Origin: Geobacter sp. UBA698
GTDB taxonomy: Bacteria; Desulfobacterota; Desulfuromonadia; Geobacterales; Pseudopelobacteraceae
DNA length: 64,000 nt
Reading direction: 5' to 3'
Assembly (NCBI GenBank): GCA_002298925.1
Contig: DBMM01000098.1
Span: 37,360-101,359, forward strand
Below, in pieces: positions 53,177 through 62,369 of the stretch. The translations under genes were made by a program, and so were the position numbers. Positions within the stretch are counted from its first letter, which is position 1. Each line of letters begins with the position of its first letter. The notes under the pieces were generated by a model. The model worked only from the letters and a program-made list of their open reading frames with translations, made no database searches and was not told the origin of the DNA.

Positions 53177-53542
53177 CTATTTGAATTTTATGGTGACGCC
53201 GCTGGCCCGATATTCCGTGGTGGGTATCACCAGATAGGTTGCGGTGGCTCCGGATACCTCGGGCAGGATGACGGCATCCGCCCCCATCTTTTCTGCCTCT
53301 GTCCGAACGGCAGTGTAGCCCCATTCGCTGATGTCTGGCTTGATTTCCGGGTCGATAATGCCGTAGACCTCCCGGGTGATCTGGATTTTGCCCAGCTTGA
53401 CATAGGGGCGGATCAGTTCGTCCTGTGTCAGGATGGGGGGCAGGTTCTGTCCGGTGACACGGGTCGGCAGCAGGCTGCAACTGCTGCCAATCAATGCCAG
53501 CAGAAGGCTGGCGAGGATAATTGTGTAACGCGGTACGGGCAT
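53177..53542 (-). CDS. Putative lipoprotein, function unknown
   Basis: 121 residues from the ATG at 53542. MPVPRYTIILASLLLALIGSSC is a lipoprotein-type signal with an imperfect lipobox. The mature part is YVKLGKIQITREVYGIIDPEIKPDISEWGY, then AEKMGADAVILPEVSG, like small domains of secreted heavy-metal or YbjQ-like proteins, but I do not recognise the family. It is between tRNA-Cys and yebC; a longer start at 53596 is possible. Confidence 0.7.
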   Translation of the reverse strand: MPVPRYTIILASLLLALIGSSCSLLPTRVTGQNLPPILTQDELIRPYVKLGKIQITREVYGIIDPEIKPDISEWGYTAVRTEAEKMGADAVILPEVSGATATYLVIPTTEYRASGVTIKFK

Positions 53543-53669
53543 GGCACGGCCTTTTCTGATGGGGAAATTTCCTTCTGGACAGCGGTTGGTCTGCATGCTA
53601 ATATCTGCCGCTTTTTAAGGCAACATATAAATCGCAAATTATCACATTAATCTCAAAGGAGCGGGAAAG

Positions 53670-54413
53670 ATGTCAGGTCATAATAAGTGGAGCACGATCA
53701 AGCATAAAAAGGGTGCGGCCGATGCCAAGCGCGGCAAGGTTTTTACCAAGATTATCAAGGAAATCTCGGTGGCGGCCAAGCTGGGGGGCGGCGATCCGGC
53801 CGCCAACCCGCGCCTGCGCACGGCCATTGACAAGGCCAAGGCCGAGAACATGCCCAAGGATAATATCGAACGCGCCATCAAGAAGGGTGCCGGCGGTATG
53901 GAAGGGGTCAACTACGAGGAGATCGTCTACGAGGGCTATGGCCCGGGCGGTACTGCCGTGCTGGTAGAAGTGATGACCGACAACCGCAACCGTACCGTTT
54001 CCGAGGTGCGCAGCTGTTTCACCAAGAGCAACGGCAATATGGGCGAGGCCGGCTGCGTTGCCTGGATGTTCAGCAAGAAGGGCTTGATCACCCTGGACAA
54101 GGGGATTGATTTCGAGCAGTTGTTCGAGGCGGCCATCGAGGCCGGCGCTGAGGATGTCACCGAGGAAGACGAGCAGTTCGAGGTGATGACCGATCCGACC
54201 AGCTTCATCGAGGTCCGTGAGGCGCTGGAAGCCAAAGGCTTCAAGTTCACCAACGCCGAAATCACCATGATTCCCCAGACCCAGGTGGCGTTGGAGGGCA
54301 AGCAGGCCGAGAGCATGCTCAAGCTGATGGATAAGCTGGAGGATAATGATGATGTCCAGAACGTGTATGCCAACTTCGACATCTCGTCGGATGAGATGGA
54401 AAAGATGATGTAA
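53670..54413 (+). CDS. yebC: YebC/PmpR family transcription or translation regulator
   Basis: 247-residue protein with the diagnostic MSGHNKWSTIKHKKGAADAKRGKVF and IDKAKAENMPKDNIERAIKKG. It binds nucleic acids or acts on ribosomes stalled on proline-rich sequences in recent studies of the family. AAGGAG precedes the ATG. It is followed by a terminator hairpin and then msrA-ruvC-ruvA; the yebC-ruvC linkage is widespread in bacteria. Confidence 0.95.
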   Translation: MSGHNKWSTIKHKKGAADAKRGKVFTKIIKEISVAAKLGGGDPAANPRLRTAIDKAKAENMPKDNIERAIKKGAGGMEGVNYEEIVYEGYGPGGTAVLVEVMTDNRNRTVSEVRSCFTKSNGNMGEAGCVAWMFSKKGLITLDKGIDFEQLFEAAIEAGAEDVTEEDEQFEVMTDPTSFIEVREALEAKGFKFTNAEITMIPQTQVALEGKQAESMLKLMDKLEDNDDVQNVYANFDISSDEMEKMM

Positions 54414-54416
54414 AAA

Positions 54417-54450
54417 CAGAACAGGGAGCTTCGGCTCCCTGTTCTGCTTT
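54417..54450 (+). terminator. Terminator after yebC
   Basis: CAGAACAGGGAGC ttcg GCTCCCTGTTCTG, a 13-bp perfect stem, then CTTTT. Confidence 0.9.
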
Positions 54451-54461
54451 TGGAGGCGGTG

Positions 54462-54929
54462 ATGGAAAAGGCGATCTTTGCGGCAGGCTGTTTTTGGGGG
54501 GTGGAAGACACGTTTCTCAACGTGGCCGGAGTTACCGCCACGCGGGTCGGCTATACCGGCGGCCATACCAGCAATCCAACCTACCGCGAGGTCTGTGGCG
54601 GCGATACCGGCCATGCCGAAGCGGTGGAGGTTGTCTTTGATCCCGCACTGGTCTCCTTTGAGCAGCTGCTGGCTATCTTCTGGCAGAGCCATGATCCGAC
54701 CCAGTTGAATCGCCAGGGGCCGGATTTCGGCAGCCAGTACCGCTCCGCCATATTCTACCTTTCCGATCAGCAGCGTCAGGCTGCCGAGGCCTCCCGCGAT
54801 GGTTTGGAACGCTCCGGACGGCTGCGTCGGCCCATTGTGACCGAGATTACGGCAGCAGGCACCTTCTGGGAGGCCGAAGAATATCATCAGAAATACCACC
54901 TGAAGCATGGTGGCGGCTGCGGGTTTTAG
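54462..54929 (+). CDS. msrA: Peptide methionine sulfoxide reductase MsrA
   Basis: 155-residue cytosolic repair enzyme. The active Cys is in FAAGCFWGVEDTF; GYTGGHTSNPTYREVCGGDTGHAE, GQ-less DFGSQYRSAIFYL and the C-terminal GGGCGF (recycling Cys) are typical. The ATG at 54462 has GGAGG upstream. Its stop directly precedes the ruvC ATG. Confidence 0.95.
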   Translation: MEKAIFAAGCFWGVEDTFLNVAGVTATRVGYTGGHTSNPTYREVCGGDTGHAEAVEVVFDPALVSFEQLLAIFWQSHDPTQLNRQGPDFGSQYRSAIFYLSDQQRQAAEASRDGLERSGRLRRPIVTEITAAGTFWEAEEYHQKYHLKHGGGCGF

Positions 54930-55460
54930 ATGAGGGTGCTCGGCATCGATCCCGGTTCGCGTATCACCGGCTATGGCATTGTAGACCAGCAGGGCAGCCG
55001 CCTGGTCCATGTGGATAACGGCGCCATCTTTACCGACAGCGCCGTGGATTTTCCCGGCCGTCTCAAGCGTATCTTTGACGGACTTTCCGAGGTGATTGCC
55101 ACCTATCGACCGGAAGAGGTGGCGGTGGAAAACGTTTTTTTTGCCACCAATCCCCAAAGTGCCCTCAAGTTGGGGCAGGCGCGCGGGGCGGCCATCGTGG
55201 CTGCTGTCCATGCCGGCCTGCCTGTGGCGGAGTACACCGCCCTGCAGGTCAAACAGGCCGTGGTGGGGCAGGGCAGGGCGGCCAAGGAACAGGTGCAGAA
55301 GATGCTCAAAGCGCTTCTGGGACTGCCCGAGGTGGCCCAGGCCGATGCCTCCGACGCCCTGGCAGTGGCTATCTGCCACATCAATTCCCGCGGACTCGCA
55401 CAGAAGGCCGCCCCCTTTTCATCGAAACGGGCAGCTTCCTGGAGGAGCTATAAACCATGA
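54930..55460 (+). CDS. ruvC: Holliday junction endonuclease RuvC
   Basis: 176-residue resolvase. Catalytic acids: Asp in GIDPGSRITGYGIV, Glu in EEVAVENVFFATNP, and Asp residues in ADASDALAVAICH. It starts immediately after msrA and overlaps ruvA by 4 nt. Confidence 0.96.
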   Translation: MRVLGIDPGSRITGYGIVDQQGSRLVHVDNGAIFTDSAVDFPGRLKRIFDGLSEVIATYRPEEVAVENVFFATNPQSALKLGQARGAAIVAAVHAGLPVAEYTALQVKQAVVGQGRAAKEQVQKMLKALLGLPEVAQADASDALAVAICHINSRGLAQKAAPFSSKRAASWRSYKP

Positions 55461-56056
55461 TTGCCATGCTGACAGGCATCGTCGCCTACAAATCGCCGGA
55501 TCATATCGTGTTGGACGTGCATGGAGTCGGCTACCGTGTTCAGATCCCCTTTTCCACCTACTATGAACTTCCCGAGGAGGGGGGCAGCGCCACCCTGCAG
55601 ATCCATACCAGTGTGCGCGAGGACGCCATCCAGCTCTACGGTTTTCGCACCCGGCTGGAGAAAACCTTCTTTCAACTGCTGATTGCCGTCTCGGGAGTCG
55701 GTCCCAAGCTGGCCAGGGACATCCTCTCCAATATCCAGCCGGCACCTCTGGCACAGGCACTCCTGCAGGGCGATATCCATAAGCTGCTGTCCATTCCTGG
55801 TGTCGGTAAGAAGACCGCCGAACGGCTGATTCTGGAGCTGAAGGAAAAGATGGGCAAGCTGGACATGACTTCGGCACCGACGGCCGAACCGAGGAATATG
55901 CCTGGGGAGGATCTGGTCGAGGATGTGGTATCGGCCCTGCTGAATCTGGGGTACAAGGAGCCGCAGGTACGCAAGGTGCTGGGCAGTCTGGACGCATCCC
56001 GGGGTGGTTCGCTGGAAGAGTTGCTCAAGCAGGCTCTGAAGGTGCTGATGAAGTAG
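55457..56056 (+). CDS. ruvA: Holliday junction branch migration protein RuvA
   Basis: 199 residues: an N-terminal OB fold (MIAMLTGIVAYKSPDHIVLDVHGVGYRV), two helix-hairpin-helix motifs (FQLLIAVSGVGPKLARDIL and HKLLSIPGVGKKTAERLILELK), and a C-terminal domain III (DVVSALLNLGYKEPQVRKVL). GGAGGAGC precedes the ATG. ruvB, usually next, is not here; a minus-strand gene follows. Confidence 0.96.
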   Translation: MIAMLTGIVAYKSPDHIVLDVHGVGYRVQIPFSTYYELPEEGGSATLQIHTSVREDAIQLYGFRTRLEKTFFQLLIAVSGVGPKLARDILSNIQPAPLAQALLQGDIHKLLSIPGVGKKTAERLILELKEKMGKLDMTSAPTAEPRNMPGEDLVEDVVSALLNLGYKEPQVRKVLGSLDASRGGSLEELLKQALKVLMK

Positions 56057-56090
56057 CTGTTTGCATCAATCTGAAACGGATTTTTCAGGT

Positions 56091-56975
56091 TCAGTAGTCG
56101 CCCGACGATCCGCCGCCGTCGAACTGGCCGCCTCCGCCTGAGAAACCGCCGCTGTCGCCGCCCGCTGAACCACCACCCCAGCCGCCCCCACCGTAAAATC
56201 CACCGCCCCAGCCGCCACCCCCCATAAAACCGCCCCCACCGCCGCTGCTGAAAAGTGAGCTGATCAGCCAGCCGGCCACCAGCCCCGCAAGCGCGATGAC
56301 CGCCAGGGTGACGGTTCCGATCCCCGGAAAGGCCAGCCAGGTTGCCAGCGGCAGACCGATGCCGCCGGCCAGACTGCCCAGATAACGGGAAAATGTGCTC
56401 AGGATGAGTGCGGCCACCATGGCGATCAGGATGATGGTGACCGCTGAAGTTGATTTACGCTGCGACTTGCGGACTGTGTCTGTTGGCGCGGCTTTGAATT
56501 CACCTTTGGTGGCGGAGATGATGGCGTCTGTCCCGGCGCTGATGCCCTGGTTGAAGTCGCCGTTTTTGAGGTGTGGCCGCATGACGTCACGGATGATGCG
56601 GCTGGCGGTGATGTCCGGCAGCACTCCCTGCAGCCCCATGCCGACCTCGATCCGCACCTTGTGTTCGGCCTGGGCCAGGATCAGCAGCACACCGTTGTCC
56701 TTGCCGGCCTGGCCGATCTTCCACTGCTCGGCCGCCCGGATGGCAAACTGGTCAATGTCGTCTCCCTGCAGGGAAGGGATGGTCAGTACCACGATCTGGG
56801 TGGACTGATCCCGCTCGAAAGCGGCCAGTTTCTGTTCCAGCGCCGCTGCGGTTTCCGGCGAGAGTAACCCGGCCCGATCATTGACGCGGCCGGAAAGTGG
56901 GGGGACGTCCAGCGCCAGCAGCTGGAGCGGCACGAGCATGAGCAGCAGTACAAGCAGTATGCGTTTCATGCCCAT
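56091..56975 (-). CDS. TPM-domain membrane protein (YgcG-like), LemA partner
   Basis: 294 residues. Signal MKRILLVLLLMLVPLQLLA, TPM domain about 20-165 (GRVNDRAGLLSPETAAALEQK, TQIVVLTIPSLQGDDI, DNGVLLILAQAEHKVRIEVGMGLQG), two hydrophobic helices about 180-245, and a Gly/Ser-rich tail. It is a paralog of the protein at 39912. It is 28 nt downstream of lemA, a frequent pairing. Confidence 0.88.
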   Translation of the reverse strand: MGMKRILLVLLLMLVPLQLLALDVPPLSGRVNDRAGLLSPETAAALEQKLAAFERDQSTQIVVLTIPSLQGDDIDQFAIRAAEQWKIGQAGKDNGVLLILAQAEHKVRIEVGMGLQGVLPDITASRIIRDVMRPHLKNGDFNQGISAGTDAIISATKGEFKAAPTDTVRKSQRKSTSAVTIILIAMVAALILSTFSRYLGSLAGGIGLPLATWLAFPGIGTVTLAVIALAGLVAGWLISSLFSSGGGGGFMGGGGWGGGFYGGGGWGGGSAGGDSGGFSGGGGQFDGGGSSGDY

Positions 56976-57003
56976 GCCGGGACCCCCATTGCAGCTTTCC
57001 CTG

Positions 57004-57588
57004 TCAGAACTTTACCTTGGGGGCGGTTTTGGCGCCTTCCTCGGCCTTGAAGGCTTCCTTGCGCTTCAGGTGCAGCAGCAGTGAATTCGTGAGTGAGTTG
57101 GGGAAGGTGCGGATGCTGGTGTTGAAGAGCTGTACCGACGTGTTGTAGCGCTCACGGGCCACATTGATGCGGTTTTCGGTCCCTTCCAGCTGTTTCTGCA
57201 GGTCCATGAAGTTCTGGTTGGCCTTCAGATCGGGATATTTTTCCACCACCACCATCAGACGGGAAAGAGCGCTGGACAGTTCCCCCTGAGCCTGCTGGAA
57301 CTTGTTCAGGCTGGCCGGGTCGTTGAGTACATCCTTGGAAACCTGCATTGAGCCGACCTTGGCGCGGGCCTCGGTAACCGCCTTGAGGGTGTCAGCCTCA
57401 TGTTTGGCATAGCCCTTGACCACCTCCACCAGGTTGGGAACCAGGTCGGCCCGGCGCTGATAGGAAGATTCCACATTGCCCCAGGCGGCGATCACCGCCT
57501 CCTCATTGGCCTGCATGGTGTTGTAGCCACATCCGGATAGAAGCCCCAGAAGCACAAGCAGCGGGATTGTTGCAAGAATACGTTTCAT
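57004..57588 (-). CDS. LemA family protein
   Basis: 194 residues. An N-terminal anchor with possible lipobox (LLGLLSGCGYNTMQ) precedes a four-helix bundle: ANEEAVIAAWGNVESSYQRRADLVPNLVEVVKGY and FMDLQKQLEGTENRINVARERYN are the family signature. Function unknown. It forms a likely operon with the TPM protein. Confidence 0.92.
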   Translation of the reverse strand: MKRILATIPLLVLLGLLSGCGYNTMQANEEAVIAAWGNVESSYQRRADLVPNLVEVVKGYAKHEADTLKAVTEARAKVGSMQVSKDVLNDPASLNKFQQAQGELSSALSRLMVVVEKYPDLKANQNFMDLQKQLEGTENRINVARERYNTSVQLFNTSIRTFPNSLTNSLLLHLKRKEAFKAEEGAKTAPKVKF

Positions 57589-57624
57589 GATGATTCCTCC
57601 AGTGGTGAGTAATGGTTGCTGTTT

Positions 57625-57888
57625 TCAGATGTTATTGTTGCGATAGTGCACTTTCAGTACGGTCAGCAAAACATTGCAGAGCAGCGGAATGATGTTGGCC
57701 AGAATCAGCGGCAGATCATTAATCAGGATACCGTAGATCATCCAGAGTGCAACTCCGAATGCCAGCAGCAACGGCTGCCAGATGGAGATATCCCTGGCGT
57801 GGCGGGTGCTCAGGGTCTTTACGACCTGGGGGATGGCGGCGATGCTGGTCAGCGTCCCGGCCACCAGGCCGATGTGGGTCGGGTTCAT
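57625..57888 (-). CDS. SemiSWEET-type transporter (PQ-loop)
   Basis: 87 residues in three helices with SIAAIPQVVKTLSTRHARDIS, the PQ motif and the pattern of bacterial SemiSWEETs. It should act as a dimer moving sugars or related solutes. The start codon overlaps the stop of the RNA methyltransferase (ATGA). Confidence 0.85.
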   Translation of the reverse strand: MNPTHIGLVAGTLTSIAAIPQVVKTLSTRHARDISIWQPLLLAFGVALWMIYGILINDLPLILANIIPLLCNVLLTVLKVHYRNNNI

Positions 57889-58628
57889 GAACGCTTCCTG
57901 CCGTCAAAGCCGGTGCTGGCCCAGTCGATCTGGGTGAACATGCCCCGCAGGATGGCCACTTCACGGTTGTCCAGGTCGGCCCGGAAAAGCATCCGGCGCA
58001 GCGAGCGCATGATGTGCCCCGGGTTCTGCTCGTTCAGAAAGCCGATCTTTTGCAGGCAGGCATCCATCTGGACGAACAGTGATTCCATTTCGCCCGAGGT
58101 TGACAGCGGCTCTTTTCTGCCGCCGCCGGGTGAATCGGCCGCCTTGCCCAGTTCGTAGCAGAAGATCAGTACCGCCTGGGACAGATTGAGGGAGCCGTAC
58201 TCAGCCGAAGAGGGAATGGTGGCGTGCCAGCGGCAGAGGGCCAGTTCGTCGGTGGTCAGTCCGCTGTCCTCACGGCCGAAGACGATGGCGGCAGGGCAGT
58301 CGGGTGAAACCTGTGCCTTGAGCAGGCCTGCCACCTCGGCCGGAGCCAGGATCTCCTGGCGGTACTTGCCGTGTCGCCGGGTGGTGCCGACGGTCAGTGG
58401 ACAGTCCGCCAGGGCCGAGGCCAGGTCGTCAAACAGTTCAGCCTGTTCAAGCAGGTTTCTGGCTGCTACGGCAAACTTGACCGATTCCGGATGGAATCGG
58501 TCACATCCCTTGACCAGTCTCAGTCGCGACAGCCCCATGTTCTTCATGGCCCGGCAGACCATGCCGATGTTGCCGGGGGATTGCGGTTCAACCATGACGA
58601 TGCTGATGTTATCGCTTGTACAGTTCAC
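57885..58628 (-). CDS. SpoU/TrmJ-like RNA 2'-O-methyltransferase
   Basis: 247-residue SPOUT enzyme. VMVEPQSPGNIGMVCRAMKNMGLSRLRLV, then IVFGREDSGLTTDELALCRWHATIPSSAEYGSLNLSQAV are the SAM-knot motifs typical of TrmJ, which methylates tRNA position 32. It overlaps the DedA gene by 4 nt. Assignment to TrmJ over other SpoU members is probable, not proven. Confidence 0.9.
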   Translation of the reverse strand: MNCTSDNISIVMVEPQSPGNIGMVCRAMKNMGLSRLRLVKGCDRFHPESVKFAVAARNLLEQAELFDDLASALADCPLTVGTTRRHGKYRQEILAPAEVAGLLKAQVSPDCPAAIVFGREDSGLTTDELALCRWHATIPSSAEYGSLNLSQAVLIFCYELGKAADSPGGGRKEPLSTSGEMESLFVQMDACLQKIGFLNEQNPGHIMRSLRRMLFRADLDNREVAILRGMFTQIDWASTGFDGRKRS

Positions 58629-59260
58629 TGATTTTTACTCCCTTGAACCCGTCTGGCGCGCATGCGAGTCAGGCGCTGACGGGCAGGTTTTTTGAGGTTC
58701 CAGACGTGATAGATATGGACCAGCCAGGCGGCCATGATGAATCCTGCCAGCGCCAGCATCAGGTAATGTTCGTGCTTGCCGACATCGTCCAGAAACAGTG
58801 AAGCGCTTTTGCCGAACAGAAAGCCGGCCAGTGAAAAGACGATGGCCCAGGATAAGGCACTGGCCAGGTTGATCCACATGAATGTGCGTGGGGCCAGGTT
58901 GGTGATCCCGAGAATAATGGGCAGTACGATGCGAAAACCGTAGGTGTAGCGTGAAAGGAAGGCTACCAGCACGCCGTATTTTTCGATCAGGCGCAGCGCT
59001 TCGCGGAATTTGCGGGCAATGGAGTGAAAGCGACGCAGCAGTGTTTTACCCTTGGCACGACCGAGATAGAAATAGAACTGGTCGCCCAGAAATGAGCCGG
59101 CAAAAGAGGTCATGATGACGCCGCGCACGTCCAGGTAGCCCTGAAATGCCAGGAAGCCGGCCATGATCAGAATCGCCTCCCCCTCTAGAAAGGTGCCGAT
59201 GAACAGCACCCAGTAGCCATGGATCTGGAGGTATTCTTTGAGGAGTTGCTGAAAGTGCAT
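58625..59260 (-). CDS. DedA family membrane protein
   Basis: 211 residues with the DedA/SNARE-associated motif: FLEGEAILIMAGFLAFQG, GSFLGDQFYFYLGRAKGKTLL and FLSRYTYGFRIVLPIILGI. An envelope homeostasis or lipid scrambling role is known for some family members. It is 9 nt after the upstream gene. Confidence 0.9.
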   Translation of the reverse strand: MHFQQLLKEYLQIHGYWVLFIGTFLEGEAILIMAGFLAFQGYLDVRGVIMTSFAGSFLGDQFYFYLGRAKGKTLLRRFHSIARKFREALRLIEKYGVLVAFLSRYTYGFRIVLPIILGITNLAPRTFMWINLASALSWAIVFSLAGFLFGKSASLFLDDVGKHEHYLMLALAGFIMAAWLVHIYHVWNLKKPARQRLTRMRARRVQGSKNQ

Positions 59261-59269
59261 GGTGTGGGT

Positions 59270-60232
59270 TTATAGTGACAGGCGGCCTGCAATCTCAGAC
59301 CTCATCAAGGCGATCATCTCGTCTATCTTGGCGAAACTGTCGATGTCCTGGGACTCCCGATGGACTTTTTCGAGAAAATCTGAAGTCTTGCCGCTGTCAA
59401 AAAGAATACTGCCGCCGCCGGCGTCCTCGAGCAGTCTGTCGATCATTATGCTGCCCTGCTTTGAAAGGTATGCCATGGCGATTTCCCGGAGATCCTCGAT
59501 CAGTTCAGGCAGCTTTTCTTTTTGCAGCCCAACGTCCTGCACCGGCTGGGGGGGCTTTGCCTCTTGAGGTGGTGATGCTGCCAGATGCGCTGCGGCCGCG
59601 TCCCACAATTTCGCCAGATTGAGCATCTGCAGCAGATCCTGCAGCATGAGCTCTTCGAGCGGTTTGGTGGCGCAGACGTATAAACGCGCGCCGGGCAGTG
59701 ACGCCACTCTGCGCGATTCATCGGGCGAGGTTTCCAGTGCCGGGGCGTCGTCGTGATGGAACCCGAACGCTTGGCCATTTTTGTAAAAGATCAGGGCATG
59801 CCGCTCGGGCGTCGAAAAGCGCACCACACCGTTAAGTTCCTGGCTTTTAAGGCGAGCCAGGACGTTCTTTATGTCCACCTGCCTGACTTCATCGCCATTG
59901 ATCAGTCTGGCACCCTGAATCAGGGCGTGAGCGCACATGGCCAGATCTGCAGTCATACGATAGACGTTGACCGTGCCGCCGGTCCTCAAGATCTTGTCAA
60001 ACATGAGTACAATGGCTTCAAAGCCGGTTTTGTCCTTTGCATCCTGTTCAGTGCAGACGGCGCCGATCAATTTTCCGGATGCGAAAAGGCAGCTGGCTTC
60101 GAACAGAAGGGAGGTGTAGGTGACACAGCCCGTGAAGCCGCCCTTGCCGAGTTTATCCAGCATGTCAGGAAGATTGATCCTTTTTACGGAGACATGCTCA
60201 TAAAGCGGATTTATCTTTGGCAAAAAATGCAT
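59270..60232 (-). CDS. Unknown protein with two copies of a DUF4388-like domain
   Basis: 320 residues; ATG 60232 with GGAG upstream (an earlier start at 60301 is possible). The first unit, INLPDMLDKLGKGGFTGCVTY, and a second, DIKNVLARLKSQELNGVVRF, show the same pattern of a helix followed by a beta strand and a GK/NGQ turn, suggesting duplication of a small sensor-like domain related to DUF4388. A Pro-rich linker and a helical C-terminal third follow. It is divergent from the TPR gene. Function unknown. Confidence 0.6.
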   Translation of the reverse strand: MHFLPKINPLYEHVSVKRINLPDMLDKLGKGGFTGCVTYTSLLFEASCLFASGKLIGAVCTEQDAKDKTGFEAIVLMFDKILRTGGTVNVYRMTADLAMCAHALIQGARLINGDEVRQVDIKNVLARLKSQELNGVVRFSTPERHALIFYKNGQAFGFHHDDAPALETSPDESRRVASLPGARLYVCATKPLEELMLQDLLQMLNLAKLWDAAAAHLAASPPQEAKPPQPVQDVGLQKEKLPELIEDLREIAMAYLSKQGSIMIDRLLEDAGGGSILFDSGKTSDFLEKVHRESQDIDSFAKIDEMIALMRSEIAGRLSL

Positions 60233-60487
60233 CGATTGCGGTCTCCGGAAAGCTGCGAGCTGTTTGCTGTCAGTGCAGGTAAATTGTTTTTGGCACGACA
60301 ATCAAATACCGTAATGTATTTTTAGGAGCATGTCAAAAATATTCAAAATTGAGAGCCGGCATGCTGAAAATCGTAATATTACCGGCCTTGTTTATGCTTG
60401 ACAGTGCTGGGTGGTTACTATAATTTTACAGCGTTTATCTTTGGTATTTTACTTTTTGTTTCGATGCATTGAAAGGGTTGGTCGGTC

Positions 60488-62344
60488 GTGAGTTCAAAGC
60501 GGGACAAGCTCATAGAAGAAGCGCAGCGGATGACGGCGCGCGGACAGCTGGACAAGGCTGTCAAGGCCTACGAGCAACTGCTTGCCCTTGATCCTTCAGC
60601 AATAAACCAGCGTCAGAAACTGGCCGAACTGCTCGTCAAGACAGGGCGTTCCGATGAGGCGAGAGCCGAGTTCTTCACCATCGGCAATTATTATGCCTCC
60701 AACGGATTTTATCTCAAGGCAATTGCGGTTTTCAAGAAACTGCAGGTGATGTTTCCCGCCGACATCGAGATTACCCTGAATCTGGCCCGGCTGAACGAGA
60801 AGCATGGGTTGGCTGCCAATGCCCTGGCAGAATACAAACAGGTCTATGAGTACTTCGAAAAGGTCGCTAATCAGGAAGAAGCGCTCAAAATCCTCGAAAA
60901 GATGCAGAATGTCGATATGCAGAATATCGGCATACGGCTCAAGCTGGCTGAGGCCTACTTCAAGGCCGGAAAAAAGGATCTGTCCTATGCCGCGTTTGGG
61001 CGCCTGGCTACACTGTTGCAGGAGCGTGGCGACAATGCGGCCTGTAACCGAATCAATACGCGCATTCAGCAGCTTTTTCCTGAAAAATCAGAATTCATGC
61101 TCGAGGTGTTGACGGAACAGGTGCTGGGCGGCAAGGCCGCCAGTGCCCTGAATGCGCTGCAGGCTCTGCTGCGCAGCAATCCGCACGACAAGCGTATCTG
61201 GAATCTGATCGTTGCCGCCTATCGCAAGACCGGTCAGCAGCAACGGCTCAAGGCCGCCTATCAGCTGTTTATCAAGTTTTTCCCGGATGAGCTGTCGGCC
61301 CGCACCGGTCTGGCAGAGTGTCTGGCTGCCGAGAGGGATGTCACGGGAACCCTGGAATGTCTTGAAGCTTTCCCGCCTGATCTTGTTGATCGTCAGGTGG
61401 CAGCCGGCCTGGTGGCAGTATATCAGGCGCTCGAATTGATCGACCCAGTCAATATCCGCATCCTGGAAGGTCTGCAGCGCGCCTATCTGGCAGCGGGGGA
61501 CGAGACTGCTGCCGCGAATCTTGACGTCAAACTGTCTTCCCTGCTATCACTCTCCCGGGGGCAAGGCACGGGACAGCCTGCCGGCCAGGCGGATCGGAAA
61601 ACGGCTGCTCAGCCTGAGGCTGGTGAGCAGAAGTCGGTTGGCCAGCCCCTAACCGAGGCGGTTTACGAAGCAGAATCTGTTGCTGATGCTGGTGCCGGGC
61701 AGCGGTCGGATCTGGCTGTTAAGCCGGTTGAAGTATTAGATTTGAGTGGTGGCGACGAGGATGAGATCGAGATTGAGGTAGAGGTCGATGAGGAAGGCGA
61801 CTTCGGCGAACTTGGTCCGCTTGAGTTACCGGCGGAGGAAACTGGAGAGGATTGGCTTAATTCGGTCGGCCGAGTCTTTGATGCAATTACCACCGCGCCC
61901 AGATCCGTGAAGTTCGGCATTGACCTGGATACAAGCGATGCCCAGTCACACTACGATCTGGGAGTGGCATTCAAGGAGATGGGGCTTTACGACGAGGCGA
62001 TCAGCGAGTTTCGTCATGCTGCCGGTGACCCGGCCCGCAAGGTTGAGTGTCTGGCACTGCAGGGAGCCTGTCTGCGGGAAAAGGGTGATGTGGTGACGGC
62101 TGAGAGTGCACTGCGTTCCTTGCTCAAGCCGGGTTTGGCCCTCAATGATCTCTGCTCAATCAAGTACGAACTGGCGTTGACCTGCGAAGCCGCTTTCAAG
62201 GGTGACGAAGCGGCCGCGCTGCTGGAAGAGATCGATCAGGCCTGCCCCGGGTTCCGCGATGTTCGCTCCCGCCTGGATGCAGCCGGTAGCGAACCGACCC
62301 TGGATTTTTCCGATGAAGACCTGCAGGGGTTTGAGCTGAACTAA
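60488..62344 (+). CDS. Tetratricopeptide-repeat protein
   Basis: 618 residues, GTG start. There are at least eight TPR-like repeats at residues 1-340 (AQRMTARGQLDKAVKAYEQLLALDP; YFKAGKKDLSYAAFGRLATLL). An acidic linker (DEDEIEIEVEVDEEGDFGEL) follows, then more TPRs (about 480-590, SHYDLGVAFKEMGLYDEAISEF). No signal peptide, so cytosolic. A scaffold role is likely; the partner is unknown, although the divergent neighbour is a candidate. Confidence 0.85.
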   Translation: MSSKRDKLIEEAQRMTARGQLDKAVKAYEQLLALDPSAINQRQKLAELLVKTGRSDEARAEFFTIGNYYASNGFYLKAIAVFKKLQVMFPADIEITLNLARLNEKHGLAANALAEYKQVYEYFEKVANQEEALKILEKMQNVDMQNIGIRLKLAEAYFKAGKKDLSYAAFGRLATLLQERGDNAACNRINTRIQQLFPEKSEFMLEVLTEQVLGGKAASALNALQALLRSNPHDKRIWNLIVAAYRKTGQQQRLKAAYQLFIKFFPDELSARTGLAECLAAERDVTGTLECLEAFPPDLVDRQVAAGLVAVYQALELIDPVNIRILEGLQRAYLAAGDETAAANLDVKLSSLLSLSRGQGTGQPAGQADRKTAAQPEAGEQKSVGQPLTEAVYEAESVADAGAGQRSDLAVKPVEVLDLSGGDEDEIEIEVEVDEEGDFGELGPLELPAEETGEDWLNSVGRVFDAITTAPRSVKFGIDLDTSDAQSHYDLGVAFKEMGLYDEAISEFRHAAGDPARKVECLALQGACLREKGDVVTAESALRSLLKPGLALNDLCSIKYELALTCEAAFKGDEAAALLEEIDQACPGFRDVRSRLDAAGSEPTLDFSDEDLQGFELN

Positions 62345-62369
62345 TCAGCTCTTGATTCCGGATCCGGAA

